Below, in pieces: positions 17,506 to 26,073 of a stretch of DNA of 64,000 nucleotides (positions are counted from its first letter, which is position 1; the number at the start of each line of letters is the position of its first letter). The DNA is from Alphaproteobacteria bacterium 32-64-14 (GTDB lineage Bacteria; Pseudomonadota; Alphaproteobacteria; Caulobacterales; Hyphomonadaceae), in contig NCEM01000009.1 in NCBI GenBank assembly GCA_002280725.1, positions 26,863 to 90,862 of the forward strand, written 5' to 3'. Under the pieces are notes generated by a model. The model was not told the origin of the DNA. It did no database searches and was given only the letters and a program-made list of their open reading frames with translations. A program made the position numbers and the translations under genes.

Positions 17506-18435
17506 CTAGAACGGCGCCGCAATGAAGGCCCATCCTGCAAACAACAGCACGCCTGCATCTCGATTTGCCCGGAATAACACGAGGGCGAGCGCGCCTTTCG
17601 CGGCGTCGGTGCGGATTGCCTGTTGGACGAGATGCAGGGCGAAGGGGAGAGTGACGATGATTCCCATGACGTCGCCCGCGAGATATCCGGCCGCCGCGCA
17701 CAGGATGATGCAGGCGGCGTAGATGACCGAGACCGCCGGGCGAACGGCTGAACCGAAGCGGCGGGCGGTGGATTTGACGCCGACGAGCGCGTCGTCTTCG
17801 AGATCCTGGATGGCGTAGATCGTGTCGTAGCCAAGCGTCCAGAGGACGAGCCCGGCGTAGAGGACGAGATCAGGGGTCTCGATGCTGCCGCGAACCGAGG
17901 CCGCAGCGACAAGAACGCCCCAGTTGAAGGTGAGGCCGAGCCAGACCTGTGGCCACCAGGTGATCCGCTTCATCAGCGGATAGAGCGCAACCATCGGGAT
18001 GGCGCCGAGGGCGACGAGCTTTGCGAAGTCCGGCAGGCAGAGAAGAACGCCGAGACCGATGCCGCACTGGATGAGGAGCCACGCCCACGCCTGTTTCGTG
18101 GTGACGGCGCCGGAGGGAAGCGGGCGAAGGGCGGTGCGGGCGACCTTCGCGTCGATCTTGCGGTCGAGGATGTCGTTGTAGGTGCAGCCGGCTCCGCGCA
18201 TGGCGATGGCGCCGATGGCGAACAGCAGCCCGAGGAGCGCGTCGTTGGCGACGAAGCCCGTCTGGGCGCGGGCGAGGGCAAGGCCGATGATGCAGGGGAG
18301 GCCCAGCAACCAGAAGCCCACCGGCCGGTCATAGCGCGACAGCTGCAGGTAGGGCCGGATCGCCGGGGGCGAGCGCAGGACCCACGAGCCACGGACGGCG
18401 TCGGCAGGGGTGGCGTGGGCGGCGGGTTCGGTCAC
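17506..18435 (-). CDS. ubiA: 4-hydroxybenzoate polyprenyltransferase UbiA
   Basis: This 309-residue integral membrane prenyltransferase attaches the polyprenyl tail to 4-hydroxybenzoate in ubiquinone synthesis. Many hydrophobic helices are visible. The two Asp-rich motifs are CTYNDILDRKIDAKVART (NDxxDxxxD) and YAIQDLEDDALVGVKSTA, which bind the Mg-diphosphate. RPLPSG is also typical. I chose a GTG at 18435 (VTEPAAHATP); an in-frame ATG at 18519 would overlap rsmE and adds Cys/Pro-rich sequence. The start is divergent from rsmE. Confidence 0.93.
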   Translation of the reverse strand: MTEPAAHATPADAVRGSWVLRSPPAIRPYLQLSRYDRPVGFWLLGLPCIIGLALARAQTGFVANDALLGLLFAIGAIAMRGAGCTYNDILDRKIDAKVARTALRPLPSGAVTTKQAWAWLLIQCGIGLGVLLCLPDFAKLVALGAIPMVALYPLMKRITWWPQVWLGLTFNWGVLVAAASVRGSIETPDLVLYAGLVLWTLGYDTIYAIQDLEDDALVGVKSTARRFGSAVRPAVSVIYAACIILCAAAGYLAGDVMGIIVTLPFALHLVQQAIRTDAAKGALALVLFRANRDAGVLLFAGWAFIAAPF

Positions 18436-18506
18436 GGATGATCCCAAAAGTCGGCCAGGCAAGGGGTCGGCTTGGCAGGCAGGTTTGGCCGGTATAGCGC
18501 AGGGGC

Positions 18507-19274
18507 ATGAGCGCGACACCCCGGCTTCATGTCGCCCCTGACCTCGCGGCGGGGACGACCATCACGATCGATGGCGATCAGGCGCATTACCTTTCGCGGG
18601 TGATGCGGCTGGGGCCGGGCGATGCGGTGCGGGTGTTCAATGGGCGGGATGGCGAGTTTGCGGCCACCATCTCCGAGGCGGGCAAGAACGCGGTGCGGGT
18701 CGCGCTGGCGGAACAGACGCGCGAGCAGGTGGCGACGCCGGACCTGTGGCTTATGTTTGCGCCGCTGAAGAAGGACCGCACGGATTTTGTGGTCGAGAAG
18801 GCGGTGGAGCTGGGCGTTGCCGAGATACGGCCTGTGATCACCGAGCGGACGAATTCAGATTCGGTGCGGGTGGATCGGCTGGGGCGGATTGCCATCGAGG
18901 CGGCGGAGCAGACGGAGCGGCTGGATGTGCCGCCGGTGCGCGAGGCGCAGAAGCTGTGGGCCGCGCTGGAGGGATGGGCGGAGACCCGCACGCTGATTTT
19001 CGCGGATGAGGCGGGTGACGACACGGGCCGGCCGTGGGGCGGCGAGTCGGGGCGGGCGCTGCCGCTGGATGCGATGCTGCGCGGGCTCCGCGATGGACCG
19101 GCGGCTATTCTGATTGGACCCGAGGGGGGATTCTCGGCGGCGGAGCGTACACGGTTGCGTGGGTTGCCGTTCGTGAGGGCCGTCGGACTGGGGCCGCGAA
19201 TCCTGCGCGCGGAGACTGCGGCCGTTGCGGCGCTCGCGATCTGGCAGGCGATCCGGGGCGACTGGCGCGGATAG
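18507..19274 (+). CDS. rsmE: 16S rRNA m3U1498 methyltransferase RsmE
   Basis: This 255-residue SPOUT methyltransferase has an N-terminal PUA-like domain (QAHYLSRVMRLGPGDAVRVFNG) and a C-terminal knot. Diagnostic motifs are KKDRTDFVVEKAVELGV, the ERTNS segment with AAEQTERLDVP, the SAM loop ILIGPEGGFSAAE and LGPRILRAETAAVAAL. Length is close to E. coli RsmE (243). It is divergent from ubiA; gshA follows after 115 bases. Confidence 0.94.
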   Translation: MSATPRLHVAPDLAAGTTITIDGDQAHYLSRVMRLGPGDAVRVFNGRDGEFAATISEAGKNAVRVALAEQTREQVATPDLWLMFAPLKKDRTDFVVEKAVELGVAEIRPVITERTNSDSVRVDRLGRIAIEAAEQTERLDVPPVREAQKLWAALEGWAETRTLIFADEAGDDTGRPWGGESGRALPLDAMLRGLRDGPAAILIGPEGGFSAAERTRLRGLPFVRAVGLGPRILRAETAAVAALAIWQAIRGDWRG

Positions 19275-19389
19275 GTCTGCTTACCGAGTGGATAGTTTTC
19301 CTGCACCAATTGAACATTTGACGCCCCTCTCTGGCGTGCCTAAGCGGGCGTACCTATGTGGCTGGTGAGGACCAGCCTGGACGCAGCGC

Positions 19390-20766
19390 ATGACGACACC
19401 CACTCGTGACATTGACGAGTCCGCGCCGCGTATCGCTGGCAAGCGCGAGCTTGTTGAGCGGCTGGCGGGCGGATCGAAGCCCAAGGCGCAATGGCGCATC
19501 GGCACCGAGCACGAGAAATTCGGATTTACAGAAGGCACGCTGCGGCCCTTGCCGTATGACGGACCAGCCTCGATCAAGGCGTTGCTCGAAGGGATCGCGA
19601 CGAAGTTCGGCTGGGAGCCGATCCTTGAAGGCGCGTACATCATCGGGCTCAAGAAGAACGGCGCCAGCGTGAGCCTTGAGCCCGGCGGGCAGTTCGAGCT
19701 TTCGGGCGCGCCGGTTGAAGACATTCACCAGACCGCAGACGAGATCGCCAGCCACATGCGCGAGGCCCGCGCGGTGACGGGGCCTATGGGCGCGGATTTT
19801 CTGGGTCTTGGATTCTCGCCGCTGTGGTCGTTCGACGAGACGCCGTCGATGCCCAAGGGGCGCTATGGCATCATGAAGGCGTACATGGAGAAGGTGGGCC
19901 GGCTCGGCCGCCAGATGATGTACCGCTCGTGTACGGTGCAGACCAATCTCGATTTCGGGTCTGAAGCCGACATGGTGAAGAAGCTGCGGGTGAGCCTTGC
20001 GCTGCAGCCGATCGCGACGGCCCTGTTTGCGAATTCGCCATTCGCCGAGGGACGCACGAACGGCTTCCTCAGCTATCGCTCGCATGTGTGGATGGACACC
20101 GATCCGGATCGCACGGGCATGCTGCCGTTTGCTTTCGAGCAGGGCTTCGGCTTCGAGCAGTATGTGGACTTCGCGCTCGACGTGCCGATGTATTTCGTGC
20201 GGCGCGAGGGCAAGTACATCGACGCATCGGGCCTGTCGTTCCGCGACTTCATGGCGGGCAAGTTGCCGGTGCTGCCGGGCGAGCTTCCGGCGATGGACGA
20301 TTTCGACGATCACCTCTCGACGATCTTCCCGGAGGTGCGCCTCAAGACCTTCCTCGAAATGCGCGGCGCGGATTCAGGGCAGGAGGCGATGCTCTCGGCG
20401 TTGTCGGCGTTCTGGGTCGGGGTGCTTTACGACGAAGTGGCGCTCGATGGCGCATGGGAACTGGTGAAGGGCTGGAACGCGGCGGAGCGGCAGTCGCTCA
20501 GGTCCGCAGTACCCATGCTGGGTCTCAAGGCGCCGATGGCCGGGCGGACGGCGCAGGACGTGGCCAAGGATGTGCTCGCGCTGTCGGCGGCTGGCCTCAA
20601 GCGCCGCAAGCGGCTGGATGCGAAGGGCGGGGATGAGACGCGGTATCTGGCTGACCTGATGCAGATTGCCGAGAGCGGGGTCACGGCCGCCGAGCGGCTG
20701 CTGGCCGCCTATCATGGGCCTTGGAAGCGCGATCTGCGCCGGGCCTTCGCGGACGTGCGCGTCTAA
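19390..20766 (+). CDS. gshA: glutamate-cysteine ligase (plant/alphaproteobacterial type)
   Basis: This 458-residue GCS2-family ligase joins glutamate and cysteine, the first step of glutathione synthesis. WRIGTEHEKFGF at about residues 36-47 starts the active site, SLEPGGQFELSGAP holds the acidic metal ligands, and RSCTVQTNLDFGSE is the substrate-binding strand. The length and motifs match the plant-like enzymes found in alphaproteobacteria and not the E. coli type. A second glutathione gene (gshB) is not in the window. Confidence 0.93.
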   Translation: MTTPTRDIDESAPRIAGKRELVERLAGGSKPKAQWRIGTEHEKFGFTEGTLRPLPYDGPASIKALLEGIATKFGWEPILEGAYIIGLKKNGASVSLEPGGQFELSGAPVEDIHQTADEIASHMREARAVTGPMGADFLGLGFSPLWSFDETPSMPKGRYGIMKAYMEKVGRLGRQMMYRSCTVQTNLDFGSEADMVKKLRVSLALQPIATALFANSPFAEGRTNGFLSYRSHVWMDTDPDRTGMLPFAFEQGFGFEQYVDFALDVPMYFVRREGKYIDASGLSFRDFMAGKLPVLPGELPAMDDFDDHLSTIFPEVRLKTFLEMRGADSGQEAMLSALSAFWVGVLYDEVALDGAWELVKGWNAAERQSLRSAVPMLGLKAPMAGRTAQDVAKDVLALSAAGLKRRKRLDAKGGDETRYLADLMQIAESGVTAAERLLAAYHGPWKRDLRRAFADVRV

Positions 20767-20878
20767 TCAGGTGCCTCTGGCGCCTCCATTCCTCTCAAAA
20801 GGCACAAACTTGCTCGCTCTCAGCGATTCCGGGGGTTGAGCATGTTCGTTTCGCGTGTTGATCATCGCCCATACCCGT

Positions 20879-20910
20879 TAAGGGATTTGGCCCGCTAAGG
20901 GCATTTGGGC
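20879..20910 (+). repeat. tandem short direct repeat before peptide transporter
   Basis: Two near-identical copies, taagggatttggcc (20879-20892) and taagggcatttgggc (20896-20910), sit 17 bases apart, just before the start of the transporter gene; the second covers its ribosome-binding region. This spacing could suit a regulator binding site, but I cannot name one. Confidence 0.3.
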
Positions 20911-20919
20911 GAGGACTAC

Positions 20920-22794
20920 ATGGATATCGTTGTCGCGATCGGGCTCGTGATCACCGTGATCACGGGCATCCCGGTCATCATGCAGTTGCGCAGCCAGCCC
21001 AAGGGCCTGCACATCATATTCTTCACCGAGATGTGGGAGCGGTTCTCCTACTACGGCATGCGGACGATCCTGTTCGTCTACATGACCCAGCACTTCCTGT
21101 TCTCGGATGAGCAGGCGTCTGGCCAGTACGGCGCGTACACCTCGCTGGTGTACCTGCTGCCCCTGATCGGTGGCATGTTGGCGGACCGGTATCTGGGAAC
21201 CACGAAGGCGGTCGCGTTCGGCGCGCTGTTGCTGGTGGCGGGCCACCTGACGATGGCGATCGAGCAAGAACCTGCGCGTAACGTGCTGCAGTACAACGGG
21301 CAGAGCTATCAGATCGAATCCGAAGGCCGTCAGGACCAGCGTCAGGCGTGGGTCGTTGTCGAGGGCCAGCGCTATGAGTTCGGGCCTGCGCCCAATGGCG
21401 GAATGGAGATCAAGGGCTTTGCCGGCACGCCGGCGCTTCCGAACATCATTCCGATCGACGATCCGGAGACCGCAGCGGTCGAAGGCTATCAGATGACGGT
21501 TGAAGGGCAGCAGCCCTTCTTCATGGGCGCATTCTTCCTTGCGCTGTCGCTGATTATCATGGGCGTCGGGTTCCTGAAGGCGAACCTCGCCACGCAGGTC
21601 GGCCAGCTCTACACGAAAGACGATCCGCGCCGCGATGGCGGCTTCTCACTCTACTATTACGGGATCAACCTCGGCGCGTTCTGGGCGCAGGTTCTCTGCG
21701 CTCTGGTCGGCGCCAAGATCGGCTGGTGGGCGGGCTTCGGCCTTGCGGGCATCGGCATGCTTCTGGGCTGGCTGGTGTTCGTTCGCCGCCGCATGCTGTT
21801 CTTCACGCCGGGCCCGGCGCAGCTTCCCGCTGACCTCGGCCTGCCGCCGAATCCGGTGTTGCTGAAGAAGCCGATCCTCGGGCCCATCAATCGCGAATGG
21901 CTGATCTACATCGCCGGTATTCTTGGCGTTGGCGTGATCTGGCTGCTGGTGCAGCGCGAGCCCATCGTGAACACGGCGCTGACCCTCGCGTCGATCGGGA
22001 TGCTCGTGTTCTTCGTCTACTATATGATCACGAAAGCGACGTTGGCGGAGACGGGCAAGCTGATCCTTGCCCTGATCCTCGTGCTGGCCTCGGTCGTGTT
22101 CTTCACGCTGTTCGAGCTTGGAGGGTCGGCTCTTTCGCAGTTCTCGGAGCGGTCGACACAGCTTCCAACAGAAAGGCTGGCTGACGGATCGACAGGATTC
22201 TGGACCGTGTCGTCAGGCCAGACGCAGAGCTTCAACGGCGGCTTCATCCTGATCTTCGCGCCGATGTTCGCGGCATTGTGGACCTGGCTTGGCCGGCACA
22301 AGAAGGATCCAGGCGATGCCTTCAAGTTCTCGCTCGGCCTGATCCAGGTTGGCGCGGGCTTCCTCGTGCTGGTGTGGGGCGCGCAGTATGCCGACGCGAG
22401 CTTCAAGGTTCCGCTGATCTTCCTCGTGCTGCTGTACCTGCTGCACACCACGGGTGAACTCTTCCTGTCGCCGGTCGGCCTGTCAGCGATGACCAAGCTG
22501 ACCCCGGCGCCGATTGCGGCGACGATGATGGCGACCTGGTATCTCGGCTCCTCCATCGCTCAGGCGGTGCAGGCGCAGATCACCAAACTGACGGCCCAGA
22601 CGACCGTGGGAGGGCAGGTGCTTGATCCGGAGCTGGCACTGAAGACCTATGCCGAGGTGTTCACGAATGTCGGCCTCGCAGGCATCGGAATCGGTGTCGC
22701 CATGGGCATAGCGAGCCCGTTCCTCAACAAGCTCGCGCATCTGCAGGACAAGCCGAAGGATGGCTCGACGCCTACGCCGCAGGTGGCGGAGTAG
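20920..22794 (+). CDS. POT/PTR-family proton-coupled peptide transporter
   Basis: This 624-residue MFS transporter takes up di- and tripeptides with protons. The POT signature FFTEMWERFSYYGMR gives the ExxERF motif (E37, E40, R41), and GGFSLYYYGINLGAFW is the PTR2 signature. Twelve to fourteen membrane segments fill most of the chain. An insert of about 80 soluble residues (about 115-198, with YNGQSYQIES and VVVEGQRYEFGPA) lies between early helices and must face the periplasm. A further shorter soluble stretch occurs near residues 405-430. I chose ATG 20920 after gcgagg; an upstream TTG adds five residues. Confidence 0.9.
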   Translation: MDIVVAIGLVITVITGIPVIMQLRSQPKGLHIIFFTEMWERFSYYGMRTILFVYMTQHFLFSDEQASGQYGAYTSLVYLLPLIGGMLADRYLGTTKAVAFGALLLVAGHLTMAIEQEPARNVLQYNGQSYQIESEGRQDQRQAWVVVEGQRYEFGPAPNGGMEIKGFAGTPALPNIIPIDDPETAAVEGYQMTVEGQQPFFMGAFFLALSLIIMGVGFLKANLATQVGQLYTKDDPRRDGGFSLYYYGINLGAFWAQVLCALVGAKIGWWAGFGLAGIGMLLGWLVFVRRRMLFFTPGPAQLPADLGLPPNPVLLKKPILGPINREWLIYIAGILGVGVIWLLVQREPIVNTALTLASIGMLVFFVYYMITKATLAETGKLILALILVLASVVFFTLFELGGSALSQFSERSTQLPTERLADGSTGFWTVSSGQTQSFNGGFILIFAPMFAALWTWLGRHKKDPGDAFKFSLGLIQVGAGFLVLVWGAQYADASFKVPLIFLVLLYLLHTTGELFLSPVGLSAMTKLTPAPIAATMMATWYLGSSIAQAVQAQITKLTAQTTVGGQVLDPELALKTYAEVFTNVGLAGIGIGVAMGIASPFLNKLAHLQDKPKDGSTPTPQVAE

Positions 22795-22800
22795 GTAGGG

Positions 22801-22885
22801 CTGCCGGGCTTCGGCTCGGCAGTTGTGGGGAGTCTGCGGATCGATCGCGTTGCTGACGCAACGCGCTGCCGGGCGGGAGCCCGGC
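22801..22885. terminator. three consecutive hairpins between convergent genes
   Basis: Three stems fill the gap between the transporter and tldD. 22801-22822 is a 9-bp stem capped by a stable c(ttcg)g tetraloop. 22846-22865 is a perfect 8-bp stem (cgcgttgc/gcaacgcg). 22868-22885 is a perfect 7-bp stem (gccgggc/gcccggc). None has a long T run, so they may act as bidirectional RNA 3' end barriers and not classic intrinsic terminators. Confidence 0.55.
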
Positions 22886-22892
22886 GGTCCAA

Positions 22893-24311
22893 TCAGCCGC
22901 CTGCGCCGCCGACCGTGATCGAGTCGATGCGTAGCGAGGGCTGACCAACGCCGACGGGGACGGACTGGCCGGACTTGCCGCATGTGCCGACGCCGTCGTC
23001 CATCGCGAAGTCGTTTCCGATCATCGAGATGGAATTCATGACCGTGGGACCGTGGCCGATCAGGGTTGCGTTCTTCACGGGCGCGCCGACCTTGCCGTTC
23101 TCGACGAGGTAGGCCTCGGTGCATTGGAACACGAACTGGCCGTTGGTGATGTCGACCTGGCCGCCGCCGAAGTCGACAGCCCAGATGCCCTTCTTGATCG
23201 AGCGGACAATCTCGTCCGGCTCGTGCGTGCCGCCGGTCATGAAGGTATTGGTCATGCGTGGCATGGGCGCGTTGGCGTAGCTTTCGCGGCGGCCATTGCC
23301 GGTGGGGGCGACGCCCATCAGACGCGCGTTCTGGCGATCCTGCATGTAGCCGACGAGGCGGCCGTCCTCGACCAGCACGGTGCGCTGCGTTTCCGAGCCT
23401 TCATCGTCGAAGGACAGTGAGCCGCGGCGTTTCGAGATCGTGCCATCGTCCACGATGGTGACGCCCTTCGACATCACCTGTTCGCCGATGCGGTTGGAGT
23501 AGACCGACGAACCCTTGCGATTGAAGTCGCCTTCGAGGCCGTGGCCGACAGCTTCGTGGAGCAGCACGCCTGTCCAGCCCGGCCCAAGCGCCACTTCCAT
23601 CTCGCCGGCAGGGGCGGGGACAGCCTCGAGGTTGATCTCGGCCTTGCGCAAGGCGCGCTGGGCGAGCGCCTTCCAGCGATCAGGGTGGATCCATTCCTCA
23701 TAACCGTCGCGGCCGCCGGCGCCAGCCGAACCGGTTTCGCGGCGGCCATCCTTCTCCAGCGTGACCGAGATGTTGATGCGCACGAGCGGGCGCGCCTCGG
23801 CGATGCTGGCGCCGCCAGAGCGGATGATCTCGACGGTGGTGTGCGAGCCGGCGAGGGACGCGGAGACCTGCACGACGCGCGGATCCTGCGCGCGGCACCA
23901 GGCGTCGATCTCGGCGAGGAGGTTGGTCTTGGTTCCGAAGTCGGGCGAGGCGGTGGGGTCGATATCGTCGTAGAGTCGGCGATTGGTGGGGGTTGGCCCG
24001 AGGGCGAGCACCCCGCCACGGCCGCGCTTGGCGGCGGAGGCTGCAGTGGCTGCCCGGCGGAGGGCGGCTTCGGACAGCTCGCTGGCGTGGGCGTAGCCGG
24101 TGGTCTCGCCCGAGACGACTCGCAGGCCAAAGCCCTGGCCCGTGTCGTAAGAGGCCGATTTCAGACGGCCATCGTCGAACAGGAAGCTCTCCGAGCGGAC
24201 CGACTCGATGAAGATTTCGCCGTCGTCGGCGCCCACCAGAGCCTCGTCCAGGATGCCGGCGGCACGGGATATCCCGACGCCGGCTTGGTCGATCAGGCTG
24301 TGTTCGGTCAT
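22893..24311 (-). CDS. tldD: TldD metalloprotease
   Basis: This 472-residue protein is the catalytic subunit of the TldD/TldE (PmbA) protease, which degrades unfolded peptides and processes some modified peptides such as microcin B17 and PQQ precursors. The zinc motif HEAVGH lies in GVLLHEAVGHGLEGDFNRKGSSVYS. MTNTFMTGGTHEPDEIVRSIKKGIW and the C-terminal GTCGKSGQSVPVGVGQPSLRIDSITVGG are family hallmarks. I start at the ATG at 24311 (MTEHSLIDQA); the open frame further upstream is not conserved. The partner gene pmbA is not in the window. Confidence 0.95.
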   Translation of the reverse strand: MTEHSLIDQAGVGISRAAGILDEALVGADDGEIFIESVRSESFLFDDGRLKSASYDTGQGFGLRVVSGETTGYAHASELSEAALRRAATAASAAKRGRGGVLALGPTPTNRRLYDDIDPTASPDFGTKTNLLAEIDAWCRAQDPRVVQVSASLAGSHTTVEIIRSGGASIAEARPLVRINISVTLEKDGRRETGSAGAGGRDGYEEWIHPDRWKALAQRALRKAEINLEAVPAPAGEMEVALGPGWTGVLLHEAVGHGLEGDFNRKGSSVYSNRIGEQVMSKGVTIVDDGTISKRRGSLSFDDEGSETQRTVLVEDGRLVGYMQDRQNARLMGVAPTGNGRRESYANAPMPRMTNTFMTGGTHEPDEIVRSIKKGIWAVDFGGGQVDITNGQFVFQCTEAYLVENGKVGAPVKNATLIGHGPTVMNSISMIGNDFAMDDGVGTCGKSGQSVPVGVGQPSLRIDSITVGGAGG

Positions 24312-24399
24312 GTCCGGGCTCCGCACTGCATTCTTCGACGCCGAAACTCTAGATAGGAGCTGGCCGCTATGAAAGACAGGATGAAGCGGGCGAGAGAGA

Positions 24400-24978
24400 T
24401 CACCCGCCCGCGGGAACAACCGTAAAGCGGTCCATCTGGCTGGCAGCCATCGTGAAATCCGGATTCAGCCGCAGCGCCTCCCGGAAGTCTTCATAGGCGC
24501 GCTGCAGGTCGCCCAGCTTCTCGTGGGTCAATCCGCGATTGTAGTGGGCGACGGCGCGGGCTTCGGTGTCTTCGGTCGCGACGCCGAGGTTCAGGGCCGC
24601 AAGGGCCTCAGGATAGCGCTTCAGGTTGTAGAGCGCGGCGCCCACATTGACCCGGGTTTCCTGAAGGTCAGGCATCATGTTCAGTCCGCGCTCGTAGTCC
24701 CCCAGCGCGCGCGTGTTGTTACCCATTCTCATGTGGAGAATGCCGCGATTGGTGTAGGTGGCGGCCTTGTCGCGCCGCTTCATCGTTTCCGTCTCCAGCG
24801 CCATGGTGCAGAGATCGAGCGCCTTCGTGACAGGAATCCGGCCATATTCAACGGCCTCGTAGCAGTCCTGCGCCATGCCGCCGCCAACCACCGTAACTGC
24901 GCCCTGCGCGTGTGCGGGAAGTGCGACAGCTGCGGCAACGACGAACGTGGAAATCCCCAATCCAAACCGGGTGTTCAT
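24400..24978 (-). CDS. secreted TPR-repeat protein
   Basis: This 192-residue protein starts at an ATG preceded by gggagttgg. A Sec signal peptide (MNTRFGLGISTFVVAAAVALPAHAQG) ends at AHA-Q. Three or so tetratricopeptide repeats follow, seen in YTNRGILHMRMGNNTRALGDYERGLNMMP, NVGAALYNLKRYPEALAALNLG and YNRGLTHEKLGDLQRAYEDFREALRLNPD. Two Cys early in the mature part (AQDCYEAV, LDLCTMAL) may form a disulfide. The role is unknown; TPR proteins act as binding scaffolds, here probably in the periplasm. Confidence 0.8.
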   Translation of the reverse strand: MNTRFGLGISTFVVAAAVALPAHAQGAVTVVGGGMAQDCYEAVEYGRIPVTKALDLCTMALETETMKRRDKAATYTNRGILHMRMGNNTRALGDYERGLNMMPDLQETRVNVGAALYNLKRYPEALAALNLGVATEDTEARAVAHYNRGLTHEKLGDLQRAYEDFREALRLNPDFTMAASQMDRFTVVPAGG

Positions 24979-25142
24979 CTTTCCAACTCCCAATGCCTCT
25001 GATAGCGACCACGCGCCACCCAGTACGAATCGACCCGCCTGCGACACTATGCACCCGGCGGGGCGAAATGGAGTGGTGGCGACTTAGAGCGTATCACGGT
25101 AAAGCCGCGATTTCACGCTTCTGGCTGGAGGATGTGCACCAC

Positions 25143-26057
25143 ATGCGCAGAGAGGCTTGGAAAAGCTGGGGGGCTTGGAAAAACTGGGCGCTTGGCGCCG
25201 CTGCCAGTCTGCTGGGCGGCGGTTCGGCCTGGGCGACTCCGGTCAACGGCGGCATCGACTTTCAGCGCCCGGTCACGGAGACCGCGAAGCGCGTGCAAGC
25301 GTTCCACACAGAAGTGCTGATCATCATCACGGTGATCACGATCTTCGTCACGGCGCTGCTGCTCTGGGTGATGATCCGCTACAACAAGAAAGCGAACCCG
25401 GTTCCGAAGAAATTCAGCCACAACACGATGGTCGAGATCATCTGGACGGTGGCGCCTGTGCTGATCCTCGTGTGGATCGCCAAGGGCTCGTTCCCGCTGC
25501 TGTACGAACAGGACGTGATGTTCAACGGCGAGCAGGTGGAAGAGTCCGAGGTCGTGGACATCAAGGTCTACGGCAACATGTGGTACTGGGACTACACGTA
25601 CAACCAGAACACCGACAAAGAGTTCATCATCGAATCCCGCATGCTGAAGGCTGGCGATGAGGCGCGTCCGCTCAAGCCGGAGCGTGGCGACATTGGACAG
25701 CTTTCCGTCGACAACCCGATGGTTGCCCCGGTGGGCCGTTATGTTCGCCTGAAGATCTCGGCCAAAGACGTGATCCACGCCTGGGCCATGCCGCAGTTCG
25801 CACTCAAGGTTGACGCCGTGCCGGGCCGCCTGAACCAACTCTGGTTCAAGGTCGACGAGCCGGGCATCTACTACGGGCAATGCTCGGAACTGTGCGGCAA
25901 GGATCACAGCAACATGCCGATCGAGCTGCGTATTCTTCCGCAAGCACAATACGACCAGTGGCTGGCCGCCGCTCAGGCCGACCCGACCAATGGCGGCCGG
26001 GCCTATCTCGACAGCCTGCCGCGCCCGAGCGCGACGCAGGTCGCCGCGGCGCAGTAG
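25143..26057 (+). CDS. coxB: cytochrome c oxidase subunit II
   Basis: This 304-residue subunit receives electrons from cytochrome c at the CuA centre. A signal peptide ends near SAWATP, and two membrane helices span about residues 57-79 and 97-117. The aromatic electron-entry motif is MWYWDY. The CuA ligands are H212 and, in [14 protein letters not shown]247, E249, C251, H255 and M258. No heme c motif is present, so it is the plain aa3 type. It starts a long cox operon. The ATG at 25143 is preceded by ctggagg. Confidence 0.96.
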   Translation: MRREAWKSWGAWKNWALGAAASLLGGGSAWATPVNGGIDFQRPVTETAKRVQAFHTEVLIIITVITIFVTALLLWVMIRYNKKANPVPKKFSHNTMVEIIWTVAPVLILVWIAKGSFPLLYEQDVMFNGEQVEESEVVDIKVYGNMWYWDYTYNQNTDKEFIIESRMLKAGDEARPLKPERGDIGQLSVDNPMVAPVGRYVRLKISAKDVIHAWAMPQFALKVDAVPGRLNQLWFKVDEPGIYYGQCSELCGKDHSNMPIELRILPQAQYDQWLAAAQADPTNGGRAYLDSLPRPSATQVAAAQ

Positions 26058-26073
26058 ATCAGGGAGCCGTTCC

